Assembly: GCA_005879945.1 (NCBI GenBank)
Contig: VBHX01000175.1
Coordinates: 1 to 57,791 of the forward strand
DNA: 57,791 nucleotides
Direction: 5' to 3'
DNA from: Chloroflexota bacterium
Lineage (GTDB): Bacteria; Chloroflexota; Dormibacteria; Dormibacterales; Dormibacteraceae
Every line of letters starts with the position of its first letter. The stretch's first letter is position 1. The translations under genes and the position numbers were made by a program. Below, piece after piece: positions 29,224 through 37,788 of the stretch. The notes beneath the pieces are model-generated. The model was given only the letters and a program-made list of their open reading frames with translations, made no database searches and was not told the origin of the DNA.

Positions 29224-30369
29224 TTGAAAGCCAAAGCCATCGAAGCTCAGATGAAGGTGACGTGCAGGCCAGGAATTCTTGGTCAGGCCCTGCAGGTCGT
29301 CTCGCGCGCAATCTCGAGCCGCACCACTTTGCCCATCCTCAACAACATCCTCATCGAGACCACATCCGAAGGCCTGGTGCTGACGGCAACCAACCTCGAG
29401 ATCGGGATTCGCAAGCTGGTGGCCGCCGAGGTGTCGATGGAAGGCAGCACCACCGCGCCGGCTCGCCTTCTCACAGATTTCGTAAGCACCCTTCCCGATC
29501 AAGATCTCGAGATGACCCTCGATGGAGCCACTCAATCTCTCAATCTTCGATGCGCGCGTTTCGACACGCACATCAAGTGCATCGAGGCCGAGGAGTTTCC
29601 TCCGGGGCCGCGGCCAGATGAAGGCGACCGCATCGAGGTTGCGCTGGACGACCTGGTCAGCGCCGTCGAGCAGACGTCGATGGCCGCTTCCACGGATGAG
29701 GCGCGGCCGGTCCTGACGGGCGTGCTGGTGCAGGTCCAGGGCGGCAACCTCACCCTGGCCGCCACCGACGGCCATCGCCTCGCGGTGCGCAAACTGGGTG
29801 CCGGCGGAGCGGGCGATCTGGAGGCGAGCCTCATCGTGCCGGCGCGGGCGCTGGCGGAGCTCTCGCGGGTGCTGAAAGGCGAGCCGGGGCGGGTGGAAGT
29901 GATCATCTCCAAGGCCCGCAATCAGATCTTTTTCAAGGCGGGCAGCTCCGAACTGACATCCCGTCTTATCGACGGAAAGTATCCAAACTACGCACAGGTT
30001 ATCCCCAGTAAAAGCTCGACCACAGTGAAGGTCTCGACCTCAGAGCTCACCCAGACCGTACGCGCGGTCTCGCTGTTCGCCCGCGACAGCGCCAACGTGA
30101 TCCGGGTTAAGGCCCAGGCCGGCTCCCTGATCCTGTCCGCCACCACCAACGAGGTCGGCGATAGCAGGGCGGAGATGGCAGCCGACGTCGAGGGCTCCGA
30201 TATCCAGATCGCCTTCAACGCCCGGTACGTCCTCGACGCGCTGGGCGTCATCGGTGAGGATCAGGTTGAGCTTCTGTTCGACGGCCCGCTCAGCCCCGGC
30301 CTGCTCCGGCCGCCGGGCAAGGACCACTACCTCTACGTGATCATGCCCGTGCGGGTCGCTATGTCCTAA
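29224..30369 (+). CDS. dnaN: DNA polymerase III sliding clamp (beta subunit)
   Basis: A 381-residue ring-forming processivity clamp with three repeated domains. Family marks include RTTLPILNNILIET, ATDGHRLAVR and the C-terminal YVIMPVRV. The start is TTG at 29224, preceded by GGGGGA at suitable distance. An internal ATG at 29251 gives the more usual N terminus (MKVTCRPGIL) but lacks a ribosome binding site. It is followed by recF after 10 bases. Confidence 0.97.
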   Translation: MKAKAIEAQMKVTCRPGILGQALQVVSRAISSRTTLPILNNILIETTSEGLVLTATNLEIGIRKLVAAEVSMEGSTTAPARLLTDFVSTLPDQDLEMTLDGATQSLNLRCARFDTHIKCIEAEEFPPGPRPDEGDRIEVALDDLVSAVEQTSMAASTDEARPVLTGVLVQVQGGNLTLAATDGHRLAVRKLGAGGAGDLEASLIVPARALAELSRVLKGEPGRVEVIISKARNQIFFKAGSSELTSRLIDGKYPNYAQVIPSKSSTTVKVSTSELTQTVRAVSLFARDSANVIRVKAQAGSLILSATTNEVGDSRAEMAADVEGSDIQIAFNARYVLDALGVIGEDQVELLFDGPLSPGLLRPPGKDHYLYVIMPVRVAMS

Positions 30370-30379
30370 TCGAACCTTA

Positions 30380-31465
30380 GTGCTCCTCCGGCGCCTCCAG
30401 CTCAGAAACCACCGCAACTACGCCCACCTGGACCTCTCGATGAAGCCCGGAGTCAACGTCTTCATCGGCGCCAACGGCCAGGGCAAGACCAACCTCCTCG
30501 AAGCGGTCGCGATGCTGGCACTCTCGGCGTCGCCGCGAGCGCGCCGGGAGGTAGAGCTGGTCGGTCCTGTGGCCGCCGCGTCTCGGATCGAAGCTGTGAT
30601 CGAGGCGTCGGGCCGGCGCATGGAGCTGACCATCGCGCTCAACGTGGAGGGAGACCGGGCGCATCGCACGATAGAGGTGGACGGAGCGCGGCGCCGGGCG
30701 TTCGATCTGCCGGGGCACTTCAGGGTCACGCTCTTCTGGCCGGACGACCTCGGGCTCATCAAGGCCGGCCCGGACCAGCGCCGGCGATTCCTCAACCAGC
30801 TCCTGGTCCAGGTCGAGCCCGGCTACGCGCGGTCGCTGTCGAGCCTGCGCCGGATCCTCGAGCAGCGCAACAGCTTGCTGAAGCGGATCGCCGCCGGCGA
30901 GGAGGCGTCCGAGCAGCTCGAGGTGTGGAACGCAGAGCTCGTGCGAACTGGCACCGAGGTCGTCAACGCGCGCGCCAAGGCGGTGCACGAGCTCGCGCCG
31001 GAAGCAGCACGCTGCCACGCGGAAATCGGCGGCGGAGAACGTCTCGAAATCGAATACCTGGGCCCGCCGGAGGATCTGGCGGCGGCTGTGCATAACTCGC
31101 TCGCCGAGGACCTGCGCCGCGGTGCCACCAGCGTGGGTCCGCATCGAGACGATCTGCGCGTGCTGCTGGACGGCCGGGACGCCCGCGGTTACGGCTCCCA
31201 GGGCCAGCAGCGGACCGCAGTTGTCTGCCTCAAGCTGGCGGAGGCCGAGCTGGTCACCAGGCGCACGGGAGAGCGCCCAGTGCTCTTGCTGGACGACGTT
31301 TTGTCCGAACTGGACCTCGAGCGGCGCAGCGCCTTGCTGCGCCACGTGGCCACAGGCGGGCAGGTGGTGATCACCTCGGTTGACGCGGGCCCGTTTCCGC
31401 CGGATCTTATCGCCGCGGCCACGGTCTGGAGCGTTGAAGCCGGAGAGGTCAAGCCCTGTGGATAA
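30380..31465 (+). CDS. recF: DNA repair and replication protein RecF
   Basis: A 361-residue SMC-like ATPase that helps load RecA at gaps. Walker A is GANGQGKT (about residues 30-37), the signature-like stretch is GSQGQQRTAVVCLKLAEAEL and Walker B/D-loop is LLLDDVLSELD. It starts at GTG 30380. Its last codons overlap the start of the DUF721 gene by eight bases, so the dnaN-recF-DUF721-helicase run is probably one operon. Confidence 0.96.
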   Translation: MLLRRLQLRNHRNYAHLDLSMKPGVNVFIGANGQGKTNLLEAVAMLALSASPRARREVELVGPVAAASRIEAVIEASGRRMELTIALNVEGDRAHRTIEVDGARRRAFDLPGHFRVTLFWPDDLGLIKAGPDQRRRFLNQLLVQVEPGYARSLSSLRRILEQRNSLLKRIAAGEEASEQLEVWNAELVRTGTEVVNARAKAVHELAPEAARCHAEIGGGERLEIEYLGPPEDLAAAVHNSLAEDLRRGATSVGPHRDDLRVLLDGRDARGYGSQGQQRTAVVCLKLAEAELVTRRTGERPVLLLDDVLSELDLERRSALLRHVATGGQVVITSVDAGPFPPDLIAAATVWSVEAGEVKPCG

Positions 31466-31757
31466 GCTGGGCAATATCCTGCCCCGCGTGCTCCGCCGGC
31501 AGCCTGGGGGAGGGCGCCTGCTGGGCACCCAGGTGGCGTCCGCGTTCAGGGCGATGATCGGCTCGGAGCCCGCCCGTCTATGCGACGAGGTGGAGCTTCG
31601 GTCGGGGGCGCTCGTGGTCACGACGTCAAGCCCTGCGCTGGCGCATCAGCTCCGGCTCGACTCCGAGATGATCGTCGCGCGCCTCAACGGAATGGATCTT
31701 GGGCGTCGCGTGCGGTCGCTCCGGGTGCGCATCGGGCGCTCGGCACTCATGGAATGA
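31458..31757 (+). CDS. DUF721/DciA-like protein
   Basis: A 99-residue basic protein with the DUF721 core (VASAFRAMIGSEPARLCDEVELRSGALVV and the C-terminal QLRLDSEMIVARLN). DUF721 proteins after recF are typical of Actinobacteria and relatives. The family includes DciA, which loads or helps the replicative helicase DnaB where DnaC/DnaI is lacking. It starts at GTG 31458 inside the recF end. The first bases coincide with a perfect DnaA box (TGTGGATAA, 31457-31465). It overlaps the helicase gene by four bases (ATGA). Confidence 0.78.
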   Translation: MDKLGNILPRVLRRQPGGGRLLGTQVASAFRAMIGSEPARLCDEVELRSGALVVTTSSPALAHQLRLDSEMIVARLNGMDLGRRVRSLRVRIGRSALME

Positions 31758-34543
31758 TCCGGCTCGACGCGGAGCAGCGCGCCGCCGCCACCGTAGGCCG
31801 TGGGCCCGTGCGGGTCGTGGCCGGAGCAGGCACAGGCAAGACCGCGGTCATCGCCGAGCGGTTCCGCCGGCTGGTGAAGGGTGGGGTGCCGCCAGGGTCG
31901 ATCCTGGTCATGACGTTCACAGACCGCGCCGCCGCCGAGATGCGCGAGCGGATCGAGGACCTCATCGGCGGGGTCGCCCCGGCGGTGGGGACATTCCATG
32001 CGATCGCGCTGTCGTGGCTTCGGACGGATGGCCGGGCCGTCGGCGTGCCGGCGGGATTTCGGATCATCACCGGTGCGGACCGCTGGATCCTTGCTCGCGA
32101 GCTGATGTGGGAGCTCGGCGACCTGGCCCTGACCGGCGACGAGCGTCCGGACGACCTCGTGTCGCCTGCGCTGCAGATGCTCGAGCGGCTCAAGCAGGAG
32201 CTCGTTCCGCTCGAACGGCTGAGCGCATGGGCGGAAAGCGCCGAGGACCGTGAAAAGGCAGAGCTCATGCAGGCCTGCGTGCGGCTCTTCAGTGGGTATG
32301 AGGCCCAGTGCCGCAAGCAGCACCTGCTCGACTTCGACGACTTGCTGTCGCTCACCGTCAGGATGCTCGAGCGCCGCCCCGCGCTTCTCGAGGCGTATCG
32401 CGCCAGGCACGCTCACGTGCTCGTCGATGAGTACCAGGACTTGAACCTCGCGCAGGAGCGCCTGGTCGAGCTGATCGCCGGCGGCGGTGAACCGTTTGTG
32501 GTCGGAGACGACGACCAGAGCATCTATCGCTTCCGCGGTGCGTCGCGCGCCAGCCTCGAGCGATTCTTGCGCGCTTTCCCGGCCGCAAACACCGTGACTC
32601 TGGCTCGCAACCACCGCAGCTCGCGGCGCATCGTCGCCGCGGCCTCTGCGCTGGTCGCCAACAATCCAGACCGGTTGTCCAAGCAGCTGCGCTCATCGCA
32701 GGGCGGCGAAAAGGTGGAGCTCTGGTCGTGCCCCGATGGCGCGACCGAAGCCGATGCAATCGCGCGGGAGGCTGCGCGGCTGATCGCGTCCGGAGTGGCT
32801 CCTTGCGACATCGCGGTGCTCTGCCGCACCAACGCGATCGCCCGACCGATTGCCGGCGCGCTCGCCGCGCACTCGCTGCCGCACGTCGTCATCGGCGGCC
32901 ACGGATTCAACGACCGCCACGAGATAAGGGACGTGATCGCGCTGCTGCGCGTGTTGCGAGACCCTGGTGATGTCGTCGCGCTCGCGCGCGCAATCACGCG
33001 TCCGCCAGCGTGCCTGGAACCGCAAGAGGCGCTCGCGGTCCTTCGCGACCGCAAGGATTCATCACCACTTGATGCGCTGAAGGGCTGGGCGCGGGCGGCG
33101 GGTTTCGCGAACGTGCTGGAAAACCTGTGCGCGCAGGCGGCCCTCCTCGACGTTCGCGATCTGTTCTTCGAGCTGATGGAAAGGACGCGCTATCTGGAAT
33201 CGTTGTCGTCGACGCTCGAGGCCAGCGAGGGGGCGCGGGCGGTCGCCAACGTGAGCCGCTTTGCCGAGTTGATCGCGGAATTCTGTGAGGGCGCCACCGA
33301 CCGCTCGCTGGATGCGTACATGCGCCACCTCGACCTCGTCCTTCTATCTCAGGAAGATGAGGGGCCGGCCGAGGTCGAGGGTCTCGCCGACGCGATCCAG
33401 GTCATGACGATCCACCAGGCCAAAGGACTGGAGTTCGAGGCCGTGTTCGTTCCAGGCCTCGTCGAAGGCAGGCTGCCGCAGTCCGGCCGCTCGCCGAGGT
33501 TCGAACTGCCTGCGGCCGTGCTGGAACCGCTTGTGCGCGGTCGCGAGGACGTTATCGCCGAGGAGCGCCGCCTTCTGTATGTGGCGATGACGCGAGCGAA
33601 GCGGTCGCTTTATCTCACGCGGGCGTCGCATTACGAGGGCGGACGGCGGTGGAGGGAGTCGCGTTTTCTCGAAGAGGTGCGGGCGGCGGGGATTCGGACC
33701 GTTGTGCTGCGGGACGTCGCTGCCAGCTCACGCCCCTCTGCCAGAAGGGGGGACTCCCCCCTAAATGCGCGGGGCCTGGAGAAGCCAGTTCCCGGCGCAT
33801 CCCTCTGCCTTCCCTCTCCCCGAAGCGGAGAGGGAGAGATTGTCCTTTCCTACTCTTCTATTGCGGCGTACCTCGATTGCCCGCGCCAGTACTGGTACCG
33901 GTACGTCCAGCGGCTGCCGGCGGCCCAGTCCGCGGAAGCGGTGCAGGGCGTGATCATCCACGAGACGCTGCGGCGCGCGGCCGAGGCGAAGCGGGCCGGC
34001 GCCACGGTCACGGCGGACATGCTGAGTGCGCTCCACAGCACCGTCTGGGGCGATACAGCGTTTCCCGACCCCAGGCGTGCGCCCACGTTCCAACGCAATG
34101 GCGCCGCGCAGCTGGAGGCTTACCGGCAGCGTGGCGGGCTGGAGGCGCGTCCCGAGTACGTCGAGCATGCCTTCTCGGTCGCGGTCGACGGCTGGATGCT
34201 GAATGGCGTCATCGACCGCATCGATCGAGCCGACGAGAGCTGGCGGATCATCGACTACAAGACCGGGCGCCAGCTCGCCCGCGGCCGCCGCGACCTGCAG
34301 GTTGCGCTGTATGCGCTGGGCGCCGAGTCGGCGTTGAAGCTCGACCCGGTCGAGCTCGACGTCGTCTACCTGGCCTCAGGCGAATCGGTTCGAGTCGAGC
34401 AGACCGGTCCTCTCCGGGCTGAGGCGATGCGCCAGGGCGCGACGGTGGCCGAGGGCGTGAGGTCGGAGCGTTTCGATGCTCGTCCCGACCGGCGGCGCTG
34501 CCGCCTGTGTCCCTATCGCCTCGTATGCGCCGACGCCCTGTAG
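31754..34543 (+). CDS. UvrD/Rep-family helicase fused to a PD-(D/E)XK nuclease with iron-sulfur motif
   Basis: A 929-residue superfamily 1A helicase-nuclease. Helicase motifs: Walker A GAGTGKT (about 24-30), motif II VDEYQD (about 223), motif III GDDDQSIYRFRGA and motif VI VAMTRAKRSLYL (about 610). From about residue 700 a RecB/Cas4-like nuclease follows, with IIDYKTGR (about 831) and four cysteines: one in YLDCPRQYWYRY and three in CRLCPYRLVC. These fit an Fe-S cluster as in AddB and AdnA/B. It probably resects or repairs double-strand breaks. A palindromic repeat is inserted in frame between the two halves (about residues 657-695). The start is ATG at 31754 in a four-base overlap with DUF721; the 3-prime end overlaps the convergent glycosyltransferase gene by 31 bases. 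Confidence 0.9.
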   Translation: MIRLDAEQRAAATVGRGPVRVVAGAGTGKTAVIAERFRRLVKGGVPPGSILVMTFTDRAAAEMRERIEDLIGGVAPAVGTFHAIALSWLRTDGRAVGVPAGFRIITGADRWILARELMWELGDLALTGDERPDDLVSPALQMLERLKQELVPLERLSAWAESAEDREKAELMQACVRLFSGYEAQCRKQHLLDFDDLLSLTVRMLERRPALLEAYRARHAHVLVDEYQDLNLAQERLVELIAGGGEPFVVGDDDQSIYRFRGASRASLERFLRAFPAANTVTLARNHRSSRRIVAAASALVANNPDRLSKQLRSSQGGEKVELWSCPDGATEADAIAREAARLIASGVAPCDIAVLCRTNAIARPIAGALAAHSLPHVVIGGHGFNDRHEIRDVIALLRVLRDPGDVVALARAITRPPACLEPQEALAVLRDRKDSSPLDALKGWARAAGFANVLENLCAQAALLDVRDLFFELMERTRYLESLSSTLEASEGARAVANVSRFAELIAEFCEGATDRSLDAYMRHLDLVLLSQEDEGPAEVEGLADAIQVMTIHQAKGLEFEAVFVPGLVEGRLPQSGRSPRFELPAAVLEPLVRGREDVIAEERRLLYVAMTRAKRSLYLTRASHYEGGRRWRESRFLEEVRAAGIRTVVLRDVAASSRPSARRGDSPLNARGLEKPVPGASLCLPSPRSGEGEIVLSYSSIAAYLDCPRQYWYRYVQRLPAAQSAEAVQGVIIHETLRRAAEAKRAGATVTADMLSALHSTVWGDTAFPDPRRAPTFQRNGAAQLEAYRQRGGLEARPEYVEHAFSVAVDGWMLNGVIDRIDRADESWRIIDYKTGRQLARGRRDLQVALYALGAESALKLDPVELDVVYLASGESVRVEQTGPLRAEAMRQGATVAEGVRSERFDARPDRRRCRLCPYRLVCADAL
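33733..33834. repeat. Palindromic repeat, copy 2, inside the helicase-nuclease gene
   Basis: Several inverted repeats cluster here: AGGGGGGA-C-TCCCCCCT (33746-33762) and CCCTCTCC/GGAGAGGG (33812-33819 and 33827-33834). Both the CCCCCCTAAA word and the CCCTCTCC arms also occur in the intergenic copy at 2328-2352. The insert keeps the reading frame and encodes a low-complexity, Pro/Ser/Gly/Arg-rich linker. Confidence 0.6.
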
Positions 34544-35826
34544 CGCGCGGCCAGCAACAGGCACTCGCGCGCGATGTCCGCGGATGCGTAAGGGTGCGCC
34601 ATCTCGGCCGCCTTGCGCGACATCTCCTGCCACGTCGGTCCGCCTTCGGCGAGCACGCGGACCTCGTCGAGCAGGTCGCTCTCCTTGGGTGTGAACGCGC
34701 CGAAGCCGGCTTCGATGACGAAGTCGACGTTGGGCGATTCCTGGCCCGGAAGAAAACCGGTGACCAGCACCGGCACGCCCGTGGCGAGCGCTTCGGCGAT
34801 CGCGCCCGGGCCGGCCTTGGTCACCACGACGTCGCACGCGCGCATGAGCTCCGGCATGAAGTCGACGAATCCCAGGACCAGCGTTGGGGTGGCGAAGCGA
34901 ACACGCGCGAGCCGGCGGCGCAGCTTCTCATTCCGCCCGCACACCGCAATGACCTGCCAGTTGTAGGGCTCCCACGCAAGAACGCCCACCTGCTTGAGGA
35001 GGTTGCCCACGCCGGCCGCGCCTCCCATCACAAGCACGGTGAACCTCGTCTCGTCCAGCCCGTAGCGGCGGCGTAATGCGTGCTTTTCGCCGGGCGCGGG
35101 CGGCCTGAAGCGCAGGTCGACCGGCAGCCCTAGAAGCTTGACCCGGTCCGCCGGCACGCGCCGGCGCACGGCGACCTTGCGCGCCAGCTCCGTCGGCGCC
35201 ACGACCAGGTCCGCCCCGCTGAAGGTCCAGCCGCGATGGAAATCGACCAGGTCCGTGATGACCGTCATGAGCGCGCGCGGCCGGGCGCCCTTCTGGATTG
35301 CCTGGTGGGCGACATGGTTCAAAAGCGGATGCACCGACAGGACGACGTCGGGATCATGCTTTTCGAGCAAGTCGGCGATCGAGTTGCGCACCCCGCGTCC
35401 GAACACGGCGCGGATGGCCGCGAACGTCGGCTTGGTGTTGCTCGAGTGGTAGACGGCACCCCACGCAACGCGTGAGCGCTGGATCACCGGCGAATAGAGG
35501 GACGCGAGGCGGCTCACCACCGCCGGGCCTTGCGAGATGAGGGGATCCGCGACCGTGACCGTGCACGTGGGGTCAAGCTGTTTCAACGCGTCGGTCAATG
35601 CCCGGGCTGCGGCGCGATGACCGCCACCCGTGTCGCTGAAGAGGATGAGGATCCTTGGCGAGCCGCCTTGTGGAGTCAGGATCGGCGGCGCGGGACGGGG
35701 AAGCGCGTCCGCCGGCTGGGCGCTTACCTGTGTCGCGCCGCCGCCCGGCGCGCAATCCAGCGCATGTTGTACTGGGCCAGCAGATACGTGATGAAGACCA
35801 TGCCGACAATTCCGATGCCGACCCAC
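34513..35826 (-). CDS. MurG-like glycosyltransferase (monogalactosyldiacylglycerol synthase type)
   Basis: A GT-B fold glycosyltransferase of the GT28 group. The N-terminal strand and loop RILILFSDTGGGHRAAA is diagnostic of diacylglycerol glucosyl/galactosyltransferases. The C-terminal half has VMGGAAGVGNLLKQV, the donor-site stretch VVTKAGPGAIAEALATGVPVLV and PGQESPNVDFV. It probably adds sugar from a UDP-sugar to diacylglycerol at the cytoplasmic membrane, for example as a membrane lipid under low phosphate. The only canonical start is GTG 35826, deep in the cytochrome gene (103-base overlap). The conserved domain begins near 35652, so the real start is probably later, possibly at a non-standard codon. 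The stop lies inside the helicase gene end. Confidence 0.85.
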   Translation of the reverse strand: MGRHRNCRHGLHHVSAGPVQHALDCAPGGGATQVSAQPADALPRPAPPILTPQGGSPRILILFSDTGGGHRAAARALTDALKQLDPTCTVTVADPLISQGPAVVSRLASLYSPVIQRSRVAWGAVYHSSNTKPTFAAIRAVFGRGVRNSIADLLEKHDPDVVLSVHPLLNHVAHQAIQKGARPRALMTVITDLVDFHRGWTFSGADLVVAPTELARKVAVRRRVPADRVKLLGLPVDLRFRPPAPGEKHALRRRYGLDETRFTVLVMGGAAGVGNLLKQVGVLAWEPYNWQVIAVCGRNEKLRRRLARVRFATPTLVLGFVDFMPELMRACDVVVTKAGPGAIAEALATGVPVLVTGFLPGQESPNVDFVIEAGFGAFTPKESDLLDEVRVLAEGGPTWQEMSRKAAEMAHPYASADIARECLLLAARYRASAHTRR

Positions 35827-36296
35827 AGCATCGTTCGCTTCGCCAGCTCATTGGCCGACAGCGGGGCGCCGCCCGGGTTCTGGTTCTGCTGAATGATGTA
35901 CGCCGCCAGGTCTTTGATGTCCTGACCGGTCAGATTGGCGTTGCCGCCTTTGGCGGGCATGGCTATCGATTTCGGATCGCCCGGCTGAGGCTGGCGGCCG
36001 TTGGTGATGATGCTGATCAGGAAGTCGGGGTCGAGCGGGTTCGCCACGCCGGGCAGCTTGTCGATCGGGTTCAGGACCGCCCCGATGCCGCCTTCCAGGT
36101 TGACGCCGTGGCAGGTGGCGCAGTTCTGCCCGTAGAGGGTTGCGCCCCTGGTCGGGTCGCCTGGCAACGCGGTGCGCGCGGGCGAGGAATCGGCCAACGT
36201 GGTGATCGCGGTTAACGCCAGCAGCGCCGGAACCGCCAGCGCGACCAGGGCCGAGACTTTGAAGCCCTTAACCAGGCGCATGCCGGCAAAGATCAT
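35724..36296 (-). CDS. Membrane-anchored monoheme cytochrome c
   Basis: A 190-residue protein. It has an N-terminal signal or anchor (about 8-35), a class I cytochrome c domain with the heme site CATCHG (about 58-63), a probable axial Met in SIAMPAKGG and the C-terminal helix LTGQDIKDLAAYI. A C-terminal transmembrane helix (about 157-177) with a basic cytoplasmic tail follows. It resembles one half of the actinobacterial QcrC c subunit but has a single heme. No oxidase or bc complex genes are adjacent. ATG 36296 is the first start; ATG 36281 is an alternative. Confidence 0.85.
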   Translation of the reverse strand: MIFAGMRLVKGFKVSALVALAVPALLALTAITTLADSSPARTALPGDPTRGATLYGQNCATCHGVNLEGGIGAVLNPIDKLPGVANPLDPDFLISIITNGRQPQPGDPKSIAMPAKGGNANLTGQDIKDLAAYIIQQNQNPGGAPLSANELAKRTMLWVGIGIVGMVFITYLLAQYNMRWIARRAAARHR

Positions 36297-36317
36297 AACC
36301 CGCCCTTCAAAAGCGTT

Positions 36318-36372
36318 CTCCCCACCCGCCCGGGCCCGATGGGCCGTGGCGACCTCCCCAGTGGGTGGGGAG
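36318..36372. repeat. Inverted repeat with 10-bp perfect arms
   Basis: CTCCCCACCC (36318-36327) and GGGTGGGGAG (36363-36372) pair perfectly around a 35-base spacer, itself containing GGGCCCGATGGGCC. A second CTCCCC copy just before the right arm can form a shorter hairpin. It lies in the space between the divergent cytochrome and glycosyltransferase genes and may be a relative of the palindromic repeat family at 2328 and 33733. Confidence 0.45.
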
Positions 36373-36498
36373 GGTCCTCCCAGCGGGAATAGCCCGTATG
36401 CGCGTAGGTTTTCAGGGATATGGCTTCCTGTTCGCCGGTCTCAAGGTCTGGGTTCTGCTGCGTCTCGAGGCGCTGGCTTGACGCGAGATCGGCCTATC

Positions 36499-37788
36499 GT
36501 GGCTGATCACGGCGCACTGATCTCCAACCGCTCCGCCGGCAGGCGCCTGGCGGTAATTTCCATGCACACATCGCCCACCGCTTCCCTGGGCGAGAACGGC
36601 AACGGCGGCCTCAACGTCTACGTTCGCGAGGTCTGCGCCGCCTTTAGCGAACGGGGGATCGCCACCGACGTGTTCACCCGCTGCCAGTCCCCAGAGGACC
36701 CGGCTATTGAAACCCTGGCGCCGCTGTCGCGGGTGATCTACCTGCCGGCGGGCAACGGCATCGACAAGTACTCCCTGATCAACGAGGTGCCTGCGTTTGC
36801 ATGGCGCATCGGCGCCTTCGCCGCGACCGAGGGCATCGACTACGACCTCCTCTTCTCCCACTACTGGCTCTCAGGCGAGGTCGCGTGCCTGCTGAGGCCG
36901 CAGCTGGCCGCCCGGTGGGCGCACATCGCTCACACGCTGGGGCTGGTCAAGAACCGCAGCCTTGCGAGCGGCGCGCGGCCTGAGCCAGCGCTGCGCATCC
37001 AGCTGGAGGGCGAGATCGCCCAGCAGGCCGACATGCTTTTCGCGTCGACCCGCGACGAGGCCGATGAGCTGGTCAATTCGTATCGCGCCAACCCCGACCA
37101 CGTCTTCGTCGTCCCGCCTGGGGTCGACCTGACCACCTTCCGGCCTCTCGACCGCGCTGAGGCGCGGCGGAAGATCGGATACGCGGACGAGCCGCTCCTG
37201 CTATTCGTGGGCCGGCTCGAAAGGCTGAAGGGCGTCGAGATCGCGATCCGCGCGCTGGCCTTGCTCAAGGATCGCGCTCATCCCAATCTTCGGCTGCTGG
37301 TGCTCGGTGAGGACAGCCGGGACGGCGACGAGAGCGAGAAGCAACGGCTGAAATCGCTGGCAGCCTCGCTGAACGTCCGCGACCGCGTGGATTTCCTGGG
37401 CTCGGTCGCGCAACACGAGCTGCCGTTCTTCTACTCCGCGGCTGACGCCTGCGTCATGCCCTCGTACAGCGAATCGTTTGGGCTGGTCGGCCTCGAGGCT
37501 CAGGCCTGCGGCTGCCCGGTCGTCGCTTCAGGCGTGCCGGGACTTCGCTCAGTCGTGCGCGACGAGGTAAGCGGCTATCTCATCGACGGCAACGATCCCG
37601 CGGCCTACGCGGAGCGCATCGGGCGGCTACTCGCGGATCGCGAGCTGGCGCAGCAGATGGGCCGGCGGGGCAGCCTGCTGGCGCAGCGGTTTTCGTGGAC
37701 CCGGACCGCGGACCGCCTCGAGGAGCGGTTCGATCGCCTGATCGAAAGCGATCAGGACCGCGTCCAAGCCGGCGTGCGGCACGAGTAA
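36499..37788 (+). CDS. GT4-family glycosyltransferase, MshA-like
   Basis: A 429-residue retaining GT-B enzyme. The N terminus (VISMHTSPTASLGENGNGGLNVYV) matches the D-inositol-3-phosphate/sucrose-phosphate-type GT4 subgroup that includes MshA. The donor-binding part carries LFVGRLERLKGVE and the EX7E motif SESFGLVGLEAQACGCPVV. Such enzymes move a sugar from a UDP-sugar to a small acceptor. Mycothiol synthesis is one possibility, but mshB-D are not here. I choose GTG 36499; ATG 36562 is a shorter option, and the longer frame to 36172 runs through intergenic repeats. The end overlaps the convergent lipoprotein gene by 37 bases. Confidence 0.85.
   Translation: MADHGALISNRSAGRRLAVISMHTSPTASLGENGNGGLNVYVREVCAAFSERGIATDVFTRCQSPEDPAIETLAPLSRVIYLPAGNGIDKYSLINEVPAFAWRIGAFAATEGIDYDLLFSHYWLSGEVACLLRPQLAARWAHIAHTLGLVKNRSLASGARPEPALRIQLEGEIAQQADMLFASTRDEADELVNSYRANPDHVFVVPPGVDLTTFRPLDRAEARRKIGYADEPLLLFVGRLERLKGVEIAIRALALLKDRAHPNLRLLVLGEDSRDGDESEKQRLKSLAASLNVRDRVDFLGSVAQHELPFFYSAADACVMPSYSESFGLVGLEAQACGCPVVASGVPGLRSVVRDEVSGYLIDGNDPAAYAERIGRLLADRELAQQMGRRGSLLAQRFSWTRTADRLEERFDRLIESDQDRVQAGVRHE

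Noticed and set aside
36172-36498. N-terminal extension of the MshA-like glycosyltransferase by 109 residues
   Set aside because: It runs through the cytochrome gene start and the inverted repeat at 36318-36372 and lacks protein-like composition; the family domain starts near 36540.
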